28,439 nucleotides of DNA from Candidatus Cloacimonadota bacterium (GCA_004375785.1 SOKM01000029.1:1-28439); one strand, 5' to 3'. Numbered from the stretch's first letter, positions 6,746 through 15,456 are shown. Numbers and translations are program-made. The notes: a model not told the origin generated them from the sequence alone.

Positions 6746-7926
6746 AAACTGTTATTCTTGGTGTTACTGCAAGTATCGCTGCTTATAAATCTCTTGAACT
6801 CACAAGAAAATTGGTCAAAAGAAACATCAAGGTCATCCCCGTTCTTACACCCGAAGCAAAACATTTAGTCCCCCCCCTCTCACTCGAAAGCCTCTCCTCA
6901 CATAAAACATTCTGTGATTTTTTTTCACAGAATGAGAGTATAATCCATATTTCTATTATGAATGAGACAGATATTATTGTTGTGGTCCCGTCAACTGCAA
7001 ACTTTATAGGAAAACTTGCAAATGGTATTGTTGACAATCTTTTACTTGGAATTGTTTTTGCATCCGATAAACCTGTTTTAATCGCTCCAGCAATGAATAA
7101 AAGGATGTGGAATAACCCTATTCTCTCTCTCAATGTAAAAAAACTTAAAAAACTTGGGTTTTACTTTGTCGGACCTGCGAGGGGTGCACTTGCCTGTAAG
7201 GATGAAGGGTTGGGAAGGCTTGAAGATATAGATGTTATCCTGGAAGAAATTCTCTCCCTTCTTGAAGATAAAAAAGACCTGGCAGAAAAAAAACTCCTCA
7301 TCACGCTTGGGAGGACAAAGGAATATCTCGACCCTGTAAGGTTTATCTCGAACGACTCTTCTGGAAAGTTCGGTCTTGAAATTGCAAAGGTCGCAAAACG
7401 GAGAGGAGCAGAAGTATCTATAATTGCCGGATATACAGACATTAAAATTCCTTCTTTCTTTAATGTTATAAGAGTGATAAATACGAAAGGGATGGAAGAA
7501 AAGACAGTAAAGACTATCAAGAATATGGATGTTATAATTATGAATGCAGCTTGTTCTGATTTTACCCCGAAGAGCGTAAAGAAAGATAAAATAAAAAAAG
7601 AGAAAGGGGACATAACAGTTTCATTAAAGCGGACAAAAGATATTCTTTCGCTCATTAAATTAAAAAAAGCAAAACAATTAGTTGTTGGATTCAGTCTCGA
7701 TACAAAGGATATCGTCAATTCTGCAAAGCGAAAGATGAAAGAAAAAGGTGTTGATATTATGATTGCAAACCCGGCAAACACTGTTGGCTGCGATAGTGTG
7801 GAGATGACAATTTTGACTCCAGGAGGTAAAGTTAACCGTTTTCAAAAAATGTCAAAATCAGATGCTGCAGAAAAAATCATAGACACGATAGCATCCTTTT
7901 TTTCAAACAGAAATATAAATCGGTAG
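6742..7926 (+). CDS. coaBC: Bifunctional phosphopantothenoylcysteine decarboxylase / synthetase
   Basis: 394 aa, normal length. It makes phosphopantetheine for coenzyme A. The N-terminal flavin decarboxylase (CoaC) part contains the opening VTASIAAYK, catalytic H69 in IIHIS, PSTANFIGKLANG (83-95), the PAMNKRMW clamp and the active-site Cys C152 in the ALACKDEGLGR loop. The C-terminal synthetase (CoaB) part begins near residue 183 with GRTKEYLDPVRFISNDSSGK, then NAACSDFTP and a KIKKEKG lysine region. It is translationally coupled to rpoZ (ATGA overlap) and is the last gene of the operon. The 80-nt convergent gap that follows shows no clear terminator hairpin. Confidence 0.97.
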   Translation: MKTVILGVTASIAAYKSLELTRKLVKRNIKVIPVLTPEAKHLVPPLSLESLSSHKTFCDFFSQNESIIHISIMNETDIIVVVPSTANFIGKLANGIVDNLLLGIVFASDKPVLIAPAMNKRMWNNPILSLNVKKLKKLGFYFVGPARGALACKDEGLGRLEDIDVILEEILSLLEDKKDLAEKKLLITLGRTKEYLDPVRFISNDSSGKFGLEIAKVAKRRGAEVSIIAGYTDIKIPSFFNVIRVINTKGMEEKTVKTIKNMDVIIMNAACSDFTPKSVKKDKIKKEKGDITVSLKRTKDILSLIKLKKAKQLVVGFSLDTKDIVNSAKRKMKEKGVDIMIANPANTVGCDSVEMTILTPGGKVNRFQKMSKSDAAEKIIDTIASFFSNRNINR

Positions 7927-8007
7927 TAAAAGACACGTGAGTATGCAAACCTCGTTGCTGGGTTCTCTATAAAAGATAAAGAAATTAAAAAATGTAGAGG
8001 TGGGGGG

Positions 8008-8352
8008 TTATTCAATATCTGGTAATTGCGGTTCTCCAAATATTGATTCAATTTTCACGACAATAATTCTCCCCGTTCCGTCATTGAAATCAATCCCCGA
8101 ATCTTTTAAGAGGTAAACAATCTTTTTACCAATCTCTTTGTCATCGGAGATTGCAAAAATTGTTTTTGAATAGATGTTCTTAGCTCCAAGCTGTAAACGC
8201 AATCCTGCGAAGATAGGTATTCTGTGTGCCAGAACCCCTCCCATTGACTGACTTTCTATAATAGTAGTATCGGTTGACCCAAGTTCCACAAGAATTGATA
8301 GAATGTCATCAATTACTTCTTCTTTATTGAGAATGATAATTACAAGATACAA
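8008..8352 (-). CDS. PII-like signalling protein (GlnB superfamily), TTG start
   Basis: 114 aa. The length and pattern fit the PII/PII-like ferredoxin fold: opening strand YLVIIILNKEEVIDDILSILVELG, central loop QSMGGVLAH, second half IYSKTIFAISDDKEIGKKIVYLLKD and a C-terminal strand GTGRIIVVKIESIFG. The canonical PII T-loop Tyr and the RGxE-type signatures are absent, so this is a divergent PII-like protein rather than a GlnB/GlnK orthologue; its ligand is unknown. Translation begins at TTG (8352), placed 4 nt after GGAGG. It follows fba by 41 nt on the same strand, which suggests co-transcription and a link to central carbon metabolism. Confidence 0.72.
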   Translation of the reverse strand: MYLVIIILNKEEVIDDILSILVELGSTDTTIIESQSMGGVLAHRIPIFAGLRLQLGAKNIYSKTIFAISDDKEIGKKIVYLLKDSGIDFNDGTGRIIVVKIESIFGEPQLPDIE

Positions 8353-8393
8353 ATATCCTCCTTTTTATTCCACTCAACTCTTCATAAAGCATC

Positions 8394-9317
8394 TTACCCT
8401 TTGTCACGCGACCCTAATACTTTTATTCTTTCTTTCACGGTCTCCTTCATAAAATCCCGTGCCTGTCCCAGTATTTTTCTCGGGTCAAAAACTGAGGGTT
8501 TCTGAAGTAAAACCTTCCTTATGCCTGTTGTAAAAGCAATTCTTATGTCTGTATCAGTATTAACCTTATTTATTCCTTCATCGACTGCCTTCTTAAGAAT
8601 ATCGTCACTCAATCCTCTCGCACCCTGTAGTTCAAGCCCATATCTTTTTGCCTCCCCCAATAACCTATCATTTACACTGGATGCTCCATGAAGAACGAGA
8701 GGAATGTGTGTTTTTGCTTTAACCTGTTTTAATCTTTCAAAATCAAGTTTTGGTTCGCCTTTGAATTTGAATGCACCATGTGATGTCCCTATTGCAGGAG
8801 CAAGAAAATCTATACCTGTCAGGGTAACAAAATTCTCGGCTTCTTCTGGATCCACAAGGAAAGCCTCTCTATCTGCTACACTAATATCATCCTCCAAACC
8901 GGTGAGTCTACCGAGTTCTGCCTCAACAGAAACACCAGCATTATGTGCAACTTCAACGACCCTCTGTGTCATCTCAACATTTTCTTCAAAGGGGCGATCC
9001 GATGCATCTATCATAACAGAAGTAAAACCACTCTCGATTGCTTTCAAGATAGTCTCCCATTTTTTACCATGGTCGAGATGTAGAGCAACGGGAATCGTAA
9101 CATCTTCTGAAAGGATTTTTACCATATTTGATGCCATCTTAATTCCCATATATCTAATTGCACCCTCTGTTACCTCAATAATAACAGGAGAATTTAATTC
9201 AGTAGCAGCATCCATCACTGCTATCACCGTTTCCATATTATTGATGTTAAACGCACCAACAGCATAACCTTCTCTCTTCGCCTTTTCAAGAATTGCCTTT
9301 GTGCTTTCCAACGCCAT
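8394..9317 (-). CDS. fba: Class II fructose-bisphosphate aldolase
   Basis: 307 aa, normal length. This zinc-dependent enzyme of glycolysis and gluconeogenesis interconverts fructose 1,6-bisphosphate with DHAP and G3P. Zinc and catalytic residues are visible: H80, D82 and H83 in HLDHG, E134 in EAELG, H180 in GTSHGAFK, H210 in LHGASS, and NTDTDIR (253-259) for phosphate or substrate binding. AGGAG precedes the ATG, and a near-perfect promoter lies upstream. Tagatose-bisphosphate aldolase or another family member cannot be fully excluded by eye, but the fructose type is most likely. The PII-like gene follows. Confidence 0.95.
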   Translation of the reverse strand: MALESTKAILEKAKREGYAVGAFNINNMETVIAVMDAATELNSPVIIEVTEGAIRYMGIKMASNMVKILSEDVTIPVALHLDHGKKWETILKAIESGFTSVMIDASDRPFEENVEMTQRVVEVAHNAGVSVEAELGRLTGLEDDISVADREAFLVDPEEAENFVTLTGIDFLAPAIGTSHGAFKFKGEPKLDFERLKQVKAKTHIPLVLHGASSVNDRLLGEAKRYGLELQGARGLSDDILKKAVDEGINKVNTDTDIRIAFTTGIRKVLLQKPSVFDPRKILGQARDFMKETVKERIKVLGSRDKG

Positions 9318-9339
9318 TGCTTTCTCCTACTTATAATTT

Positions 9340-9368
9340 TTTATATCCTATAAAATCGTGTTTGTCAA
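9340..9368 (-). promoter_or_regulatory. fba promoter
   Basis: Minus strand: TTGACA (9368-9363), 17-nt spacer, TATAAA (9345-9340). A short leader with GGAG leads to the ATG at 9317. It is back to back with the CCA-gene promoter. Confidence 0.85.
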
Positions 9369-9395
9369 GAAAAAAAGGGGGTGGAAAAAAAGAGG

Positions 9396-9424
9396 TTGAG
9401 AATGTTTAAAGAATATGTTATATA
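9396..9424 (+). promoter_or_regulatory. Promoter of the CCA/poly(A) polymerase gene (leaderless type)
   Basis: TTGAGA (9396-9401), 17-nt spacer, TATATA (9419-9424), then 6 nt to the ATG at 9431. No Shine-Dalgarno is present. Confidence 0.7.
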
Positions 9425-9430
9425 AAAGAT

Positions 9431-10852
9431 ATGGAAATAGAAGGTCTTGTTAAAAAACTGCGAAGAAAAAAAATGTTATTAACCCTTTCAGCGCTTGTTA
9501 AAGAAAAATCTTTTGATGTGTGGCTTGTGGGTGGCAATATAAGAGATACTTTTTTGGGAATTCCTTCAAGGGATTATGATATTACAATAACAGGTAATGC
9601 TCACCGTTTTTCATTATTGTTAGCAAAAAAACTAAAAGGAAATCAATTCTGTCTGGACAGAAAGTTAGGAGAATTCAGGATTATGCTTTCAAGAAAAAGA
9701 ACCGTTGATGTAAAATCAATCAAGGATATTTCTAAAGACATAAAAGAAAGAGATTTTACAATCAATTCACTTGCGTTTAACTTAAAAGACCTGAAAACCA
9801 TTTACGACCCTCTTAATGGCTTCAGTGATTTAAAAAAGAGGCTCATAAGAACTGTTAGCAATAGGGTGTTTGAGGATGACCCTTTAAGATTACTCAGGAT
9901 CTTCAGGTTTGCAGCTACTCTCGAACTTAGTATTTCACAAGAAACAATGGAACTTGCAAAAAAAACAGTTAAAAAAATAGATAATGTTGCAAGTGAAAGG
10001 GTGAGAACTGAACTCTTTCTCTTATTTAACAGTAAAAAAAGTTTTCCCTATTTAAAAAAGATGGACAGTATTGAACTCCTTGCAGCACTTTTCCCTGAAG
10101 TAGAAAAAGGTAAATGCATCCCTCAGCATAAATACCGGAGTAGGAACTTGAAAGAGCATTCACTTGTGTGTTATGATATTATGGAAAAAATTATAGATAA
10201 AAAAAGATACTTTGAGTTTGAAGGCTTTACTTCTATTTTTCAAACTTTTATAAAAAAACATAAAGTAATACTGAAACTCTCAGCCTTACTGCACGATATT
10301 GGTAAACTCTATACAATGAAAGAAGATGCTTCTGGTTCAGTTCATTTCTATATGCATGAAAAAAGAGGAGAAATCAGGTTAAAGCAATATTACCAGAAAA
10401 GGCTCTCTTTAAGCAACAAAGAAATAGAAATACTATCTCTTTTAATTCTTCATCATATGCGAGCACATCTCCTGTCAAGGGTGGAAGAGATAACAAACCA
10501 TGCGCTTTACAGGTTTATAAAAAGCGGAAAAGATGCCATACCTGGAATACTGCTTCTTTCATATGCTGACAGTATTTCATCAACAGGAGGTGGAAAGGAA
10601 GTCAGAAAGGCAGAAAAGACAATTAGAACAATTCTGGATTACTACGTAATATCAAAAAGAGTAAAAGCAAAAAGAAGACTCATTACAGGCTACGATTTAA
10701 TTGAAAAGTTTGGTCTTAGACCAGCACCTGTTTTCAAGGCAATATTAGAAACCGTTGAAAAGGCTCATATAAATGGAAAGATAAAAAATAGAAAACAAGC
10801 CTTGAATCTCGTGGAAAAAATATTAGTAATGGAAAAACTCATTACGAAGTAA
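9431..10852 (+). CDS. tRNA nucleotidyltransferase / poly(A) polymerase family with HD domain
   Basis: 473 aa. This is a class II nucleotidyltransferase head: VGGNIRDTFLG (33-43), metal-binding DYD (48-50), the third carboxylate region in VDVKS, ERDFTINSLAFNL, then the neck motif DDPLRLLRIFRFAA. The C-terminal half carries an HD domain with the H288-D289 doublet in ALLHDIGK and a later LHHMRAH. CCA-adding, CC-adding, A-adding and poly(A) polymerase activities share these motifs and cannot be separated by eye; the CCA role is most likely for a single copy. The HD part would give phosphohydrolase activity. It is a single-gene unit, convergent with the TPR gene. The start is fixed by the leaderless promoter. 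Confidence 0.9.
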   Translation: MEIEGLVKKLRRKKMLLTLSALVKEKSFDVWLVGGNIRDTFLGIPSRDYDITITGNAHRFSLLLAKKLKGNQFCLDRKLGEFRIMLSRKRTVDVKSIKDISKDIKERDFTINSLAFNLKDLKTIYDPLNGFSDLKKRLIRTVSNRVFEDDPLRLLRIFRFAATLELSISQETMELAKKTVKKIDNVASERVRTELFLLFNSKKSFPYLKKMDSIELLAALFPEVEKGKCIPQHKYRSRNLKEHSLVCYDIMEKIIDKKRYFEFEGFTSIFQTFIKKHKVILKLSALLHDIGKLYTMKEDASGSVHFYMHEKRGEIRLKQYYQKRLSLSNKEIEILSLLILHHMRAHLLSRVEEITNHALYRFIKSGKDAIPGILLLSYADSISSTGGGKEVRKAEKTIRTILDYYVISKRVKAKRRLITGYDLIEKFGLRPAPVFKAILETVEKAHINGKIKNRKQALNLVEKILVMEKLITK

Positions 10853-10863
10853 TTTCGTTTCTT

Positions 10864-11952
10864 TTATTCTTTACTCTCTTTTCTTTTCTCACATTCGCTC
10901 GATAATTTGGCATCCTCGTAAGCAGCGTTTTTGTTACCTAACTCCCTCTCTGCAAAAGCACGATCCAAATATGCCTCACAGTAATCCGGATCAATCTCTA
11001 TTACCTTTGTAAATGCTCCAATAGCCTCATTATATTTTTCTGCTTTAAGGTAAGAAAAACCAAGATAGAAATGTCCTTCTTTATCCAGAGAGTCCAATGA
11101 AGATACTATCTTAAAGGACTGGATTGCATCTACATATTTCTCCAATTTGAGCAGTGCAAGTCCATAGTTGAAATTTACATCTTTATCTTCTGGCATAAGT
11201 TCAATTGCCTTTTTTAATACGACCTCTGCTTCTTCTGGTTTTTCTTGCATTAGCAGGTTATTACCAAGTTCTATATAAACCTTCGCTTTCGCTTTTTTCC
11301 TTCTTTTTATAATCTCCTTACTTTCAGCCTTTAGCCAGTCTGGATTTTCTACAATCTTTCTTGCCTTCTTCAACACACTTTCCTGCTCTTCTAATTTTTC
11401 CCTGTCCTTATAGAAATTTCCAAGGTTTATATATGCCTCGATATTGTCTGGAACGAATTCTATTGCTTTCTTATAAGTCTTCAATGCATCATCATCCCTG
11501 TCTAATTTTTCAAAACAATATGCAAGATAATTCAAAGATTTAGCACTTTTTGGTTCAAAATCAAGTGACCTCTCGATTCTTTTAAGTGCAGATTTAAAAT
11601 CTTTGTTATTAACATGCTTCATCCCCGCATTGAAGAAGACTGCCCAGTAATCAAATGAAGCATCGTTCTTTAATTCATCTATCTTTTTAGAGTCGAGCAA
11701 AAGTCCCTTCTCTGTTTGTTTACAGGCTTCCTCATATAATTTCTTATACGCATAAGCCTTTCCCAGCCAGATATAGGTTTCAGGGTTTTGTGGCTCAGCC
11801 TCCACAGCCTTCTTAAATTGCTCTATTGCCACATCGTAATTCTCCTGGTCAATGTAAATCTTACCGGCAGTCATAAACTGAGATTGACATCCAAGAAAGA
11901 TGAGCAGTATGAACGATAGAAGAACTAAGGAAAATTTGTTAATATGATTCAC
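10864..11952 (-). CDS. TPR-repeat lipoprotein
   Basis: 362 aa from a GTG start at 11952, chosen because GGAGGAGGT lies just before it. A longer ATG start at 11979 would place the Shine-Dalgarno inside the gene. The N-terminus is a lipoprotein signal ending FLGC. The rest is a series of about eight to nine tetratricopeptide units (for example NPETYIWLGKAYAYKKLYEE, NIEAYINLGNFYKDREKLEE and YCEAYLDRAFAERELGNKNA) with one Lys/Arg-rich helical break near residues 185-215. It is probably an envelope-anchored protein-interaction scaffold; no partner is evident. It has its own promoter, divergent from the sorted-protein gene. Confidence 0.87.
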   Translation of the reverse strand: MNHINKFSLVLLSFILLIFLGCQSQFMTAGKIYIDQENYDVAIEQFKKAVEAEPQNPETYIWLGKAYAYKKLYEEACKQTEKGLLLDSKKIDELKNDASFDYWAVFFNAGMKHVNNKDFKSALKRIERSLDFEPKSAKSLNYLAYCFEKLDRDDDALKTYKKAIEFVPDNIEAYINLGNFYKDREKLEEQESVLKKARKIVENPDWLKAESKEIIKRRKKAKAKVYIELGNNLLMQEKPEEAEVVLKKAIELMPEDKDVNFNYGLALLKLEKYVDAIQSFKIVSSLDSLDKEGHFYLGFSYLKAEKYNEAIGAFTKVIEIDPDYCEAYLDRAFAERELGNKNAAYEDAKLSSECEKRKESKE

Positions 11953-12000
11953 TTTACCTCCTCCATTTAAGGTTAACATTTCCTCATAAACATTTCTATA

Positions 12001-12029
12001 TTGATAACAAGTTATTCTTTAAATGTCAA
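12001..12029 (-). promoter_or_regulatory. Promoter of the TPR gene
   Basis: Minus strand: TTGACA (12029-12024), 17-nt spacer, TATCAA (12006-12001). The leader to the GTG at 11952 ends with GGAGGAGGT. Confidence 0.7.
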
Positions 12030-12040
12030 GAAAAAAAGTC

Positions 12041-12069
12041 TTGACAAAAATCACTCTATGTTATAGTAT
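12041..12069 (+). promoter_or_regulatory. Promoter of the type IX-sorted protein
   Basis: TTGACA (12041-12046), 17-nt spacer, TAGTAT (12064-12069); TATAGT at 12062 is an alternative with a 15-nt spacer. AGGAGGTG (12089-12096) precedes the ATG at 12102. It is divergent from and adjacent to the TPR promoter. Confidence 0.7.
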
Positions 12070-12101
12070 ATTAAAAATAATAACGAACAGGAGGTGTAAA
12101 G

Positions 12102-13997
12102 ATGAAGTTTTTTATTCCAATAATTATTTTTTCTTTCCTCTTCTCTGCTCAAGTTACGGGTATAGAGCTCATTACAAACGGAGATTTTGAGGAGCAGCTC
12201 ACCACTGGTTGGGAACAGGCAACTTCCGGTGCTGATATCATAATCAATCGAGCTATCAATTATGACCCGGACCCTGATTACGAAGCTTATGCCTATAAAG
12301 GAACAGGGAGTGGCTATGCCCGACTCCTTCAGTTAATGAATGTCATTCCATCAACAGATATTGACTTCACCTGTAATGCAAAACTTTATGCCTGGGACAA
12401 TTATATAGATGCCTGGGCTGGTGCAGCAGTAGTAATTTCTTACCTAAATGAAAATTCTTTGCTCCTGGGAGAAACATACATATGTTTCAGAAGCGACGGC
12501 TGTCCATGGACAAACACACCAACCTGCCACGTAATTGCTGCGGTGGATTCTTTCTGGCACAATTATGCTTTCAATATTGACGATGAATTAACCAACCTTT
12601 CAGGTGTTAATCCACAAGATATCAAAAAAATTAAGGTTTCGCTTTACAGTGAAGGTCACTGGTGCTGAGGTGCAATTAATCTGGCGAAGGTCTTCGCCGA
12701 TGACATTTCCTTAGATTTTACAACCCCGGTTCCTTTAATATTATTTTATAGCAGTAGCATTATTGATACCGGCGGTAACGGTAATGCACGGATAGACCCA
12801 GGGGAGACAGTAGACCTTGTTACCTGTTTGAGAAACTTTGGTACATCAACAACGGGTGTCGAGGGAGTTTTACTTACAGATGACCCATACATTACTATTC
12901 ACGATTCGCTTTCCGATTTTGGTGATATTGCTTCAGGTGATACGGCTAATAATGCAACCGACCCATTTTCTATTGAAGCAGCACTGAGTGCACCTCAAGG
13001 ACACATTGCAGATTTCACATTTGTTGCCAGTTACTCAGTCAAACAAAGTGACACCTCGCACTTCTCATTATGTATCGGAAAATACAATTATTTTGTATGG
13101 GACCCCACTCCTGACCAGTCAAGCGGTCCTGTAATCGATGCAACACTGCGGTCACTTGGATATAGCGGCTGCTATGCTCAAACACTCCCCATAACAAAAC
13201 TCGATAATTACATCGCAGTATTTGTTTCCGTTGGTATATACCCGAGTAATTATATCATTGGAAATGGTTCAACAGAAGCGACTGCACTTGTAAACTTCTT
13301 GAACAACGGTGGAAGAATGTATCTTGAGGGTGGTGATGTCTGGTATTACGATCCACCTACTGGATATGATTTTGGACCTCTCTTCGGCATCAATGCAACG
13401 GCTGATGGAAGTAGTGACCTTGCAACTATACTCGGACAGAGCGGCACATTTACTACTGGTATGAGTTTTAATTACAGCGGTGAAAACGATTGGATTGACC
13501 ATATAAGCCCAACAGGAAGCGGCTTTCTCATCTTCAGAAACAGCTCGCCTGTTTACGATTGTGGTGTAGCAAACGATGCTGGAACTTATAAGACAGTCGG
13601 AGTTTCCTTTGAATTCGCAGGTCTGGTAGATGGTGCTCCTCCATCAACAAAAGAGGCACTTGCAGATTCAATAATGCACTTCCTTGGACCTCCAGGAGTA
13701 GAAGAGGAACCTGCAAGTGATATGAAGAGACCAGAAATCTACAAATTGTCCAGAAATTACCCCAACCCATTTTCAAATGAGACAACTTTCAAATACACAC
13801 TTCCGAAAGCGTCCCGTGTGAAAGTTTCACTCTACGATGTATCGGGAAGATGTGTAAAAAGACTCGTCAATGAAACTCAGACCCCTGGATACTACACTGT
13901 GAGATTGGATGGTCAAAACCTAAAAGCAGGTATATACTTCATTAAATTAGAAAGTGACGACATCACGCTCTCGCGAAAGTGCATAATAGTCAGATAG
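12102..13997 (+). CDS. Secreted type IX-sorted protein, one reading frame interrupted by in-frame TGA
   Basis: A single frame of 631 codons runs from the ATG to the TAG-type end with one TGA at codon 189 (12666-12668). Upstream are a signal peptide (1-20) and a carbohydrate-binding-like beta domain starting LITNGDFEEQLTTGWEQ. That domain ends after the TGA with VFADDISLDF, so the stop cuts through a domain rather than separating two genes. Then come a CARDB-like segment (about 212-320, GNGNARIDPGETVDLV), a ThuA/amidotransferase-like middle domain, and a C-terminal type A sorting domain (about 544-631, NYPNPFSNETTFKYTLP to GIYFIKLESDD) for outer-membrane export. Without readthrough only a 188-aa fragment lacking the sorting signal is made. 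The explanations are selenocysteine or other readthrough, a nonsense mutation, or a sequence error. The second half has no ribosome binding site of its own at 12828. Confidence 0.85.
12647..12661 (+). other. Hairpin just upstream of the in-frame TGA
   Basis: CAGTGA-AGG-TCACTG is a perfect 6-bp stem with a 3-nt loop, ending 4 nt before the TGA at 12666. It would be melted by the ribosome decoding the TGA, so its relevance to readthrough is doubtful, but it forms a pair with the downstream hairpin. Confidence 0.5.
12666..12698 (+). promoter_or_regulatory. In-frame TGA plus SECIS-like hairpin (candidate)
   Basis: After the TGA (12666-12668) come 14 nt and then GGCGAAGGTCTTCGCC (12683-12698), a perfect stem closing on the loop AGGTCT. 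The E. coli fdhF SECIS core GGUUGCAGGUCUGCACC carries the same AGGUCU loop; there the loop begins 17 nt after the UGA, here 19 nt. The bulged U of the fdhF stem is missing. SelB recognition of G and U in such a loop is established for E. coli; function here is inference. Confidence 0.45.
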
Positions 13998-14004
13998 ACT
14001 AAAA

Positions 14005-14025
14005 GGTGGGGTTTATAGCCCCGCC
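14005..14025. repeat. GC-rich palindrome (GGTGGGG-loop-CCCCGCC)
   Basis: A 7-bp stem with one G-U pair and the loop TTTATAG follows the end of the sorted-protein gene by 7 nt. No T-tract directly follows, so it is not a classical terminator. The centre GGGGTTTAT-CCCC is shared with the repeats at 18050 and 23469, so it is probably a member of the dispersed palindrome family. Confidence 0.6.
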
Positions 14026-14036
14026 TACATTTTCCC

Positions 14037-14065
14037 TTGACATTCCTTTTTTTAAAGTGTAAAAA
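14037..14065 (+). promoter_or_regulatory. Promoter of the transporter operon (near-leaderless)
   Basis: TTGACA (14037-14042), 17-nt spacer, TAAAAA (14060-14065), 8 nt to the ATG at 14074. The -35 is perfect and the -10 is weak. No good Shine-Dalgarno is present. Confidence 0.5.
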
Positions 14066-14073
14066 GAAAATGT

Positions 14074-15456
14074 ATGAGAAAAATAAAACTCGTGATTTTC
14101 TTTTTAGGACTTTCTGTAAGTATTTTTCTCCTTCTGATGCCAACACCGGATGGGCTTACAAGGCAAGGACAGAATGCTCTTGCTGTCTTTTTCTTTGCTG
14201 TTACGATGTGGATTACAGGTATTCTTCCTCTCCCGGTTACTGGTATTGCCGTATTTGCTCTTCTCCCATTATTAAAGGTATTACGAGCAAAAACGGTCTT
14301 CTCTCTTTTTGGAAGCGATGCTGTTTTTTTTATATTGGGAGCATTTATTTTAGCAGCAGCAATGATGAAGACAAAACTATCAACAAGATTTGCTCTCCAT
14401 TTTTTAAGAGGTCTTGGCAAAAATCCTCTCTCTCTTTTCACTGCCATCTTTCTTATATCTGCATTCCTCGCCTTCTGGATGCCAGAACATGCAGTCGCAG
14501 CATTGATGCTTCCTGTTGTCCTGGTAATAGCTGGCGGATTGAATCTAACACCTAAAAAAGAAAACTACGGTAAAATCCTCTTTCTTGCAATTGCCTGGGG
14601 TTCCATAGTCGGAGGTGTTGCAACATTTCTCGGTGGAGCAAGAAACCCTCTTGCTGTTGGAATACTTTACGAAAACTATAATAAGACCATCTCTTTTTCA
14701 GGTTGGATGCTTGCAGTTGTGCCAATTGTTGTTATTATTCTTACAGTTGTATGGATACTTATGAGAATCTTTTTTAAAATAGATATACCTGATGTATCTG
14801 CCTCAAAGAGGACGCTAACTTCAAAGATTAAAGAAATGGGTAAGATGGGAACCGCAGAGAAAGGAACAGCTGTAATTATTCTCATTACAATACTCTCCTG
14901 GATATTCCTGTCAGGTTTCCTGGGACTCGCTGTAATTGCAATACTTGGAAGTTTACTCCTCTTCATCTTCAGGATAATCACCTGGAAGGACGTAGAGAAT
15001 TATATCAACTGGGGAATTATCCTTATGTATGGAGGGGCAATCGCACTCGGTTCTGCACTTGAAATTACTGGAGCAGCATCCTGGTTGGCAAAAACAATCA
15101 TTGGGGACAGAATCCTCTCCCCTTATCTCTTTGTTTTCACAATAAGTTTAGTAAGTATTGTTTTAACCGAAGGAATGAGTAATGTAGCAACAGTGGCGTG
15201 TGTTCTTCCTGTTGCATTCAGCCTTGGAAAAGGGTTTGGTATAAATCCCATTGTCACTACCTTTGCTGTAGCAGTGCCGTCAGGTCTTGCATTTTGTCTT
15301 CCCATAAGCACACCGGCAAATGCCATTGCTTACTCGTCTGGTTACTATAGCGTAAAAGATGCTCTCAAGCTTGGTCTTTTCTTAAATATAATCTCTTTTT
15401 TAATCTTTAATTTTATGGTCAGGTTTTATTGGCCATTGATAGGGCTTAAACCATGA
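14074..15456 (+). CDS. SLC13/DASS-family anion symporter
   Basis: 460 aa with about 11-12 hydrophobic segments. It belongs to the divalent-anion:sodium symporter family, which includes di/tricarboxylate and sulfate carriers. Signs are the opening QGQNALAVFFFAVTMWITGILPLPVTGI, the internal GGVATFLGGARNPLA loop (equivalent to the GGxxTxxGTPPN region), GMSNVATVACVLP (the second SNT-type substrate/sodium hairpin; here SNV) and LPISTPANAIAYSSG near the C-terminus. The first SNT site is replaced by MPEHAV, so sodium/substrate coordination may differ. The next gene overlaps by ATGA. Substrate cannot be told from the sequence; sulfate or a dicarboxylate is possible, and an APS-kinase-like gene lies 2 kb downstream. 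Confidence 0.9.
   Translation: MRKIKLVIFFLGLSVSIFLLLMPTPDGLTRQGQNALAVFFFAVTMWITGILPLPVTGIAVFALLPLLKVLRAKTVFSLFGSDAVFFILGAFILAAAMMKTKLSTRFALHFLRGLGKNPLSLFTAIFLISAFLAFWMPEHAVAALMLPVVLVIAGGLNLTPKKENYGKILFLAIAWGSIVGGVATFLGGARNPLAVGILYENYNKTISFSGWMLAVVPIVVIILTVVWILMRIFFKIDIPDVSASKRTLTSKIKEMGKMGTAEKGTAVIILITILSWIFLSGFLGLAVIAILGSLLLFIFRIITWKDVENYINWGIILMYGGAIALGSALEITGAASWLAKTIIGDRILSPYLFVFTISLVSIVLTEGMSNVATVACVLPVAFSLGKGFGINPIVTTFAVAVPSGLAFCLPISTPANAIAYSSGYYSVKDALKLGLFLNIISFLIFNFMVRFYWPLIGLKP

Noticed and set aside
12553..12568. TGGCAC followed by TGCTT as a second sigma-54 site
   Set aside because: The -24 and -12 elements are one base too close and it is inside the sorted-protein coding region.
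12666..12668. Genome-wide reassignment of TGA (for example to Gly or Trp)
   Set aside because: TGA ends several well-defined genes here (PfpI-like, rpoZ, transporter, radical SAM, APS-kinase-like), and Trp is encoded by TGG, so TGA is a normal stop.
12828..13997. A separate gene starting at the TTG at 12828
   Set aside because: It is in the same frame as 12102-12668, has no ribosome binding site, and the protein domain continues through the TGA; one interrupted gene is the better reading.
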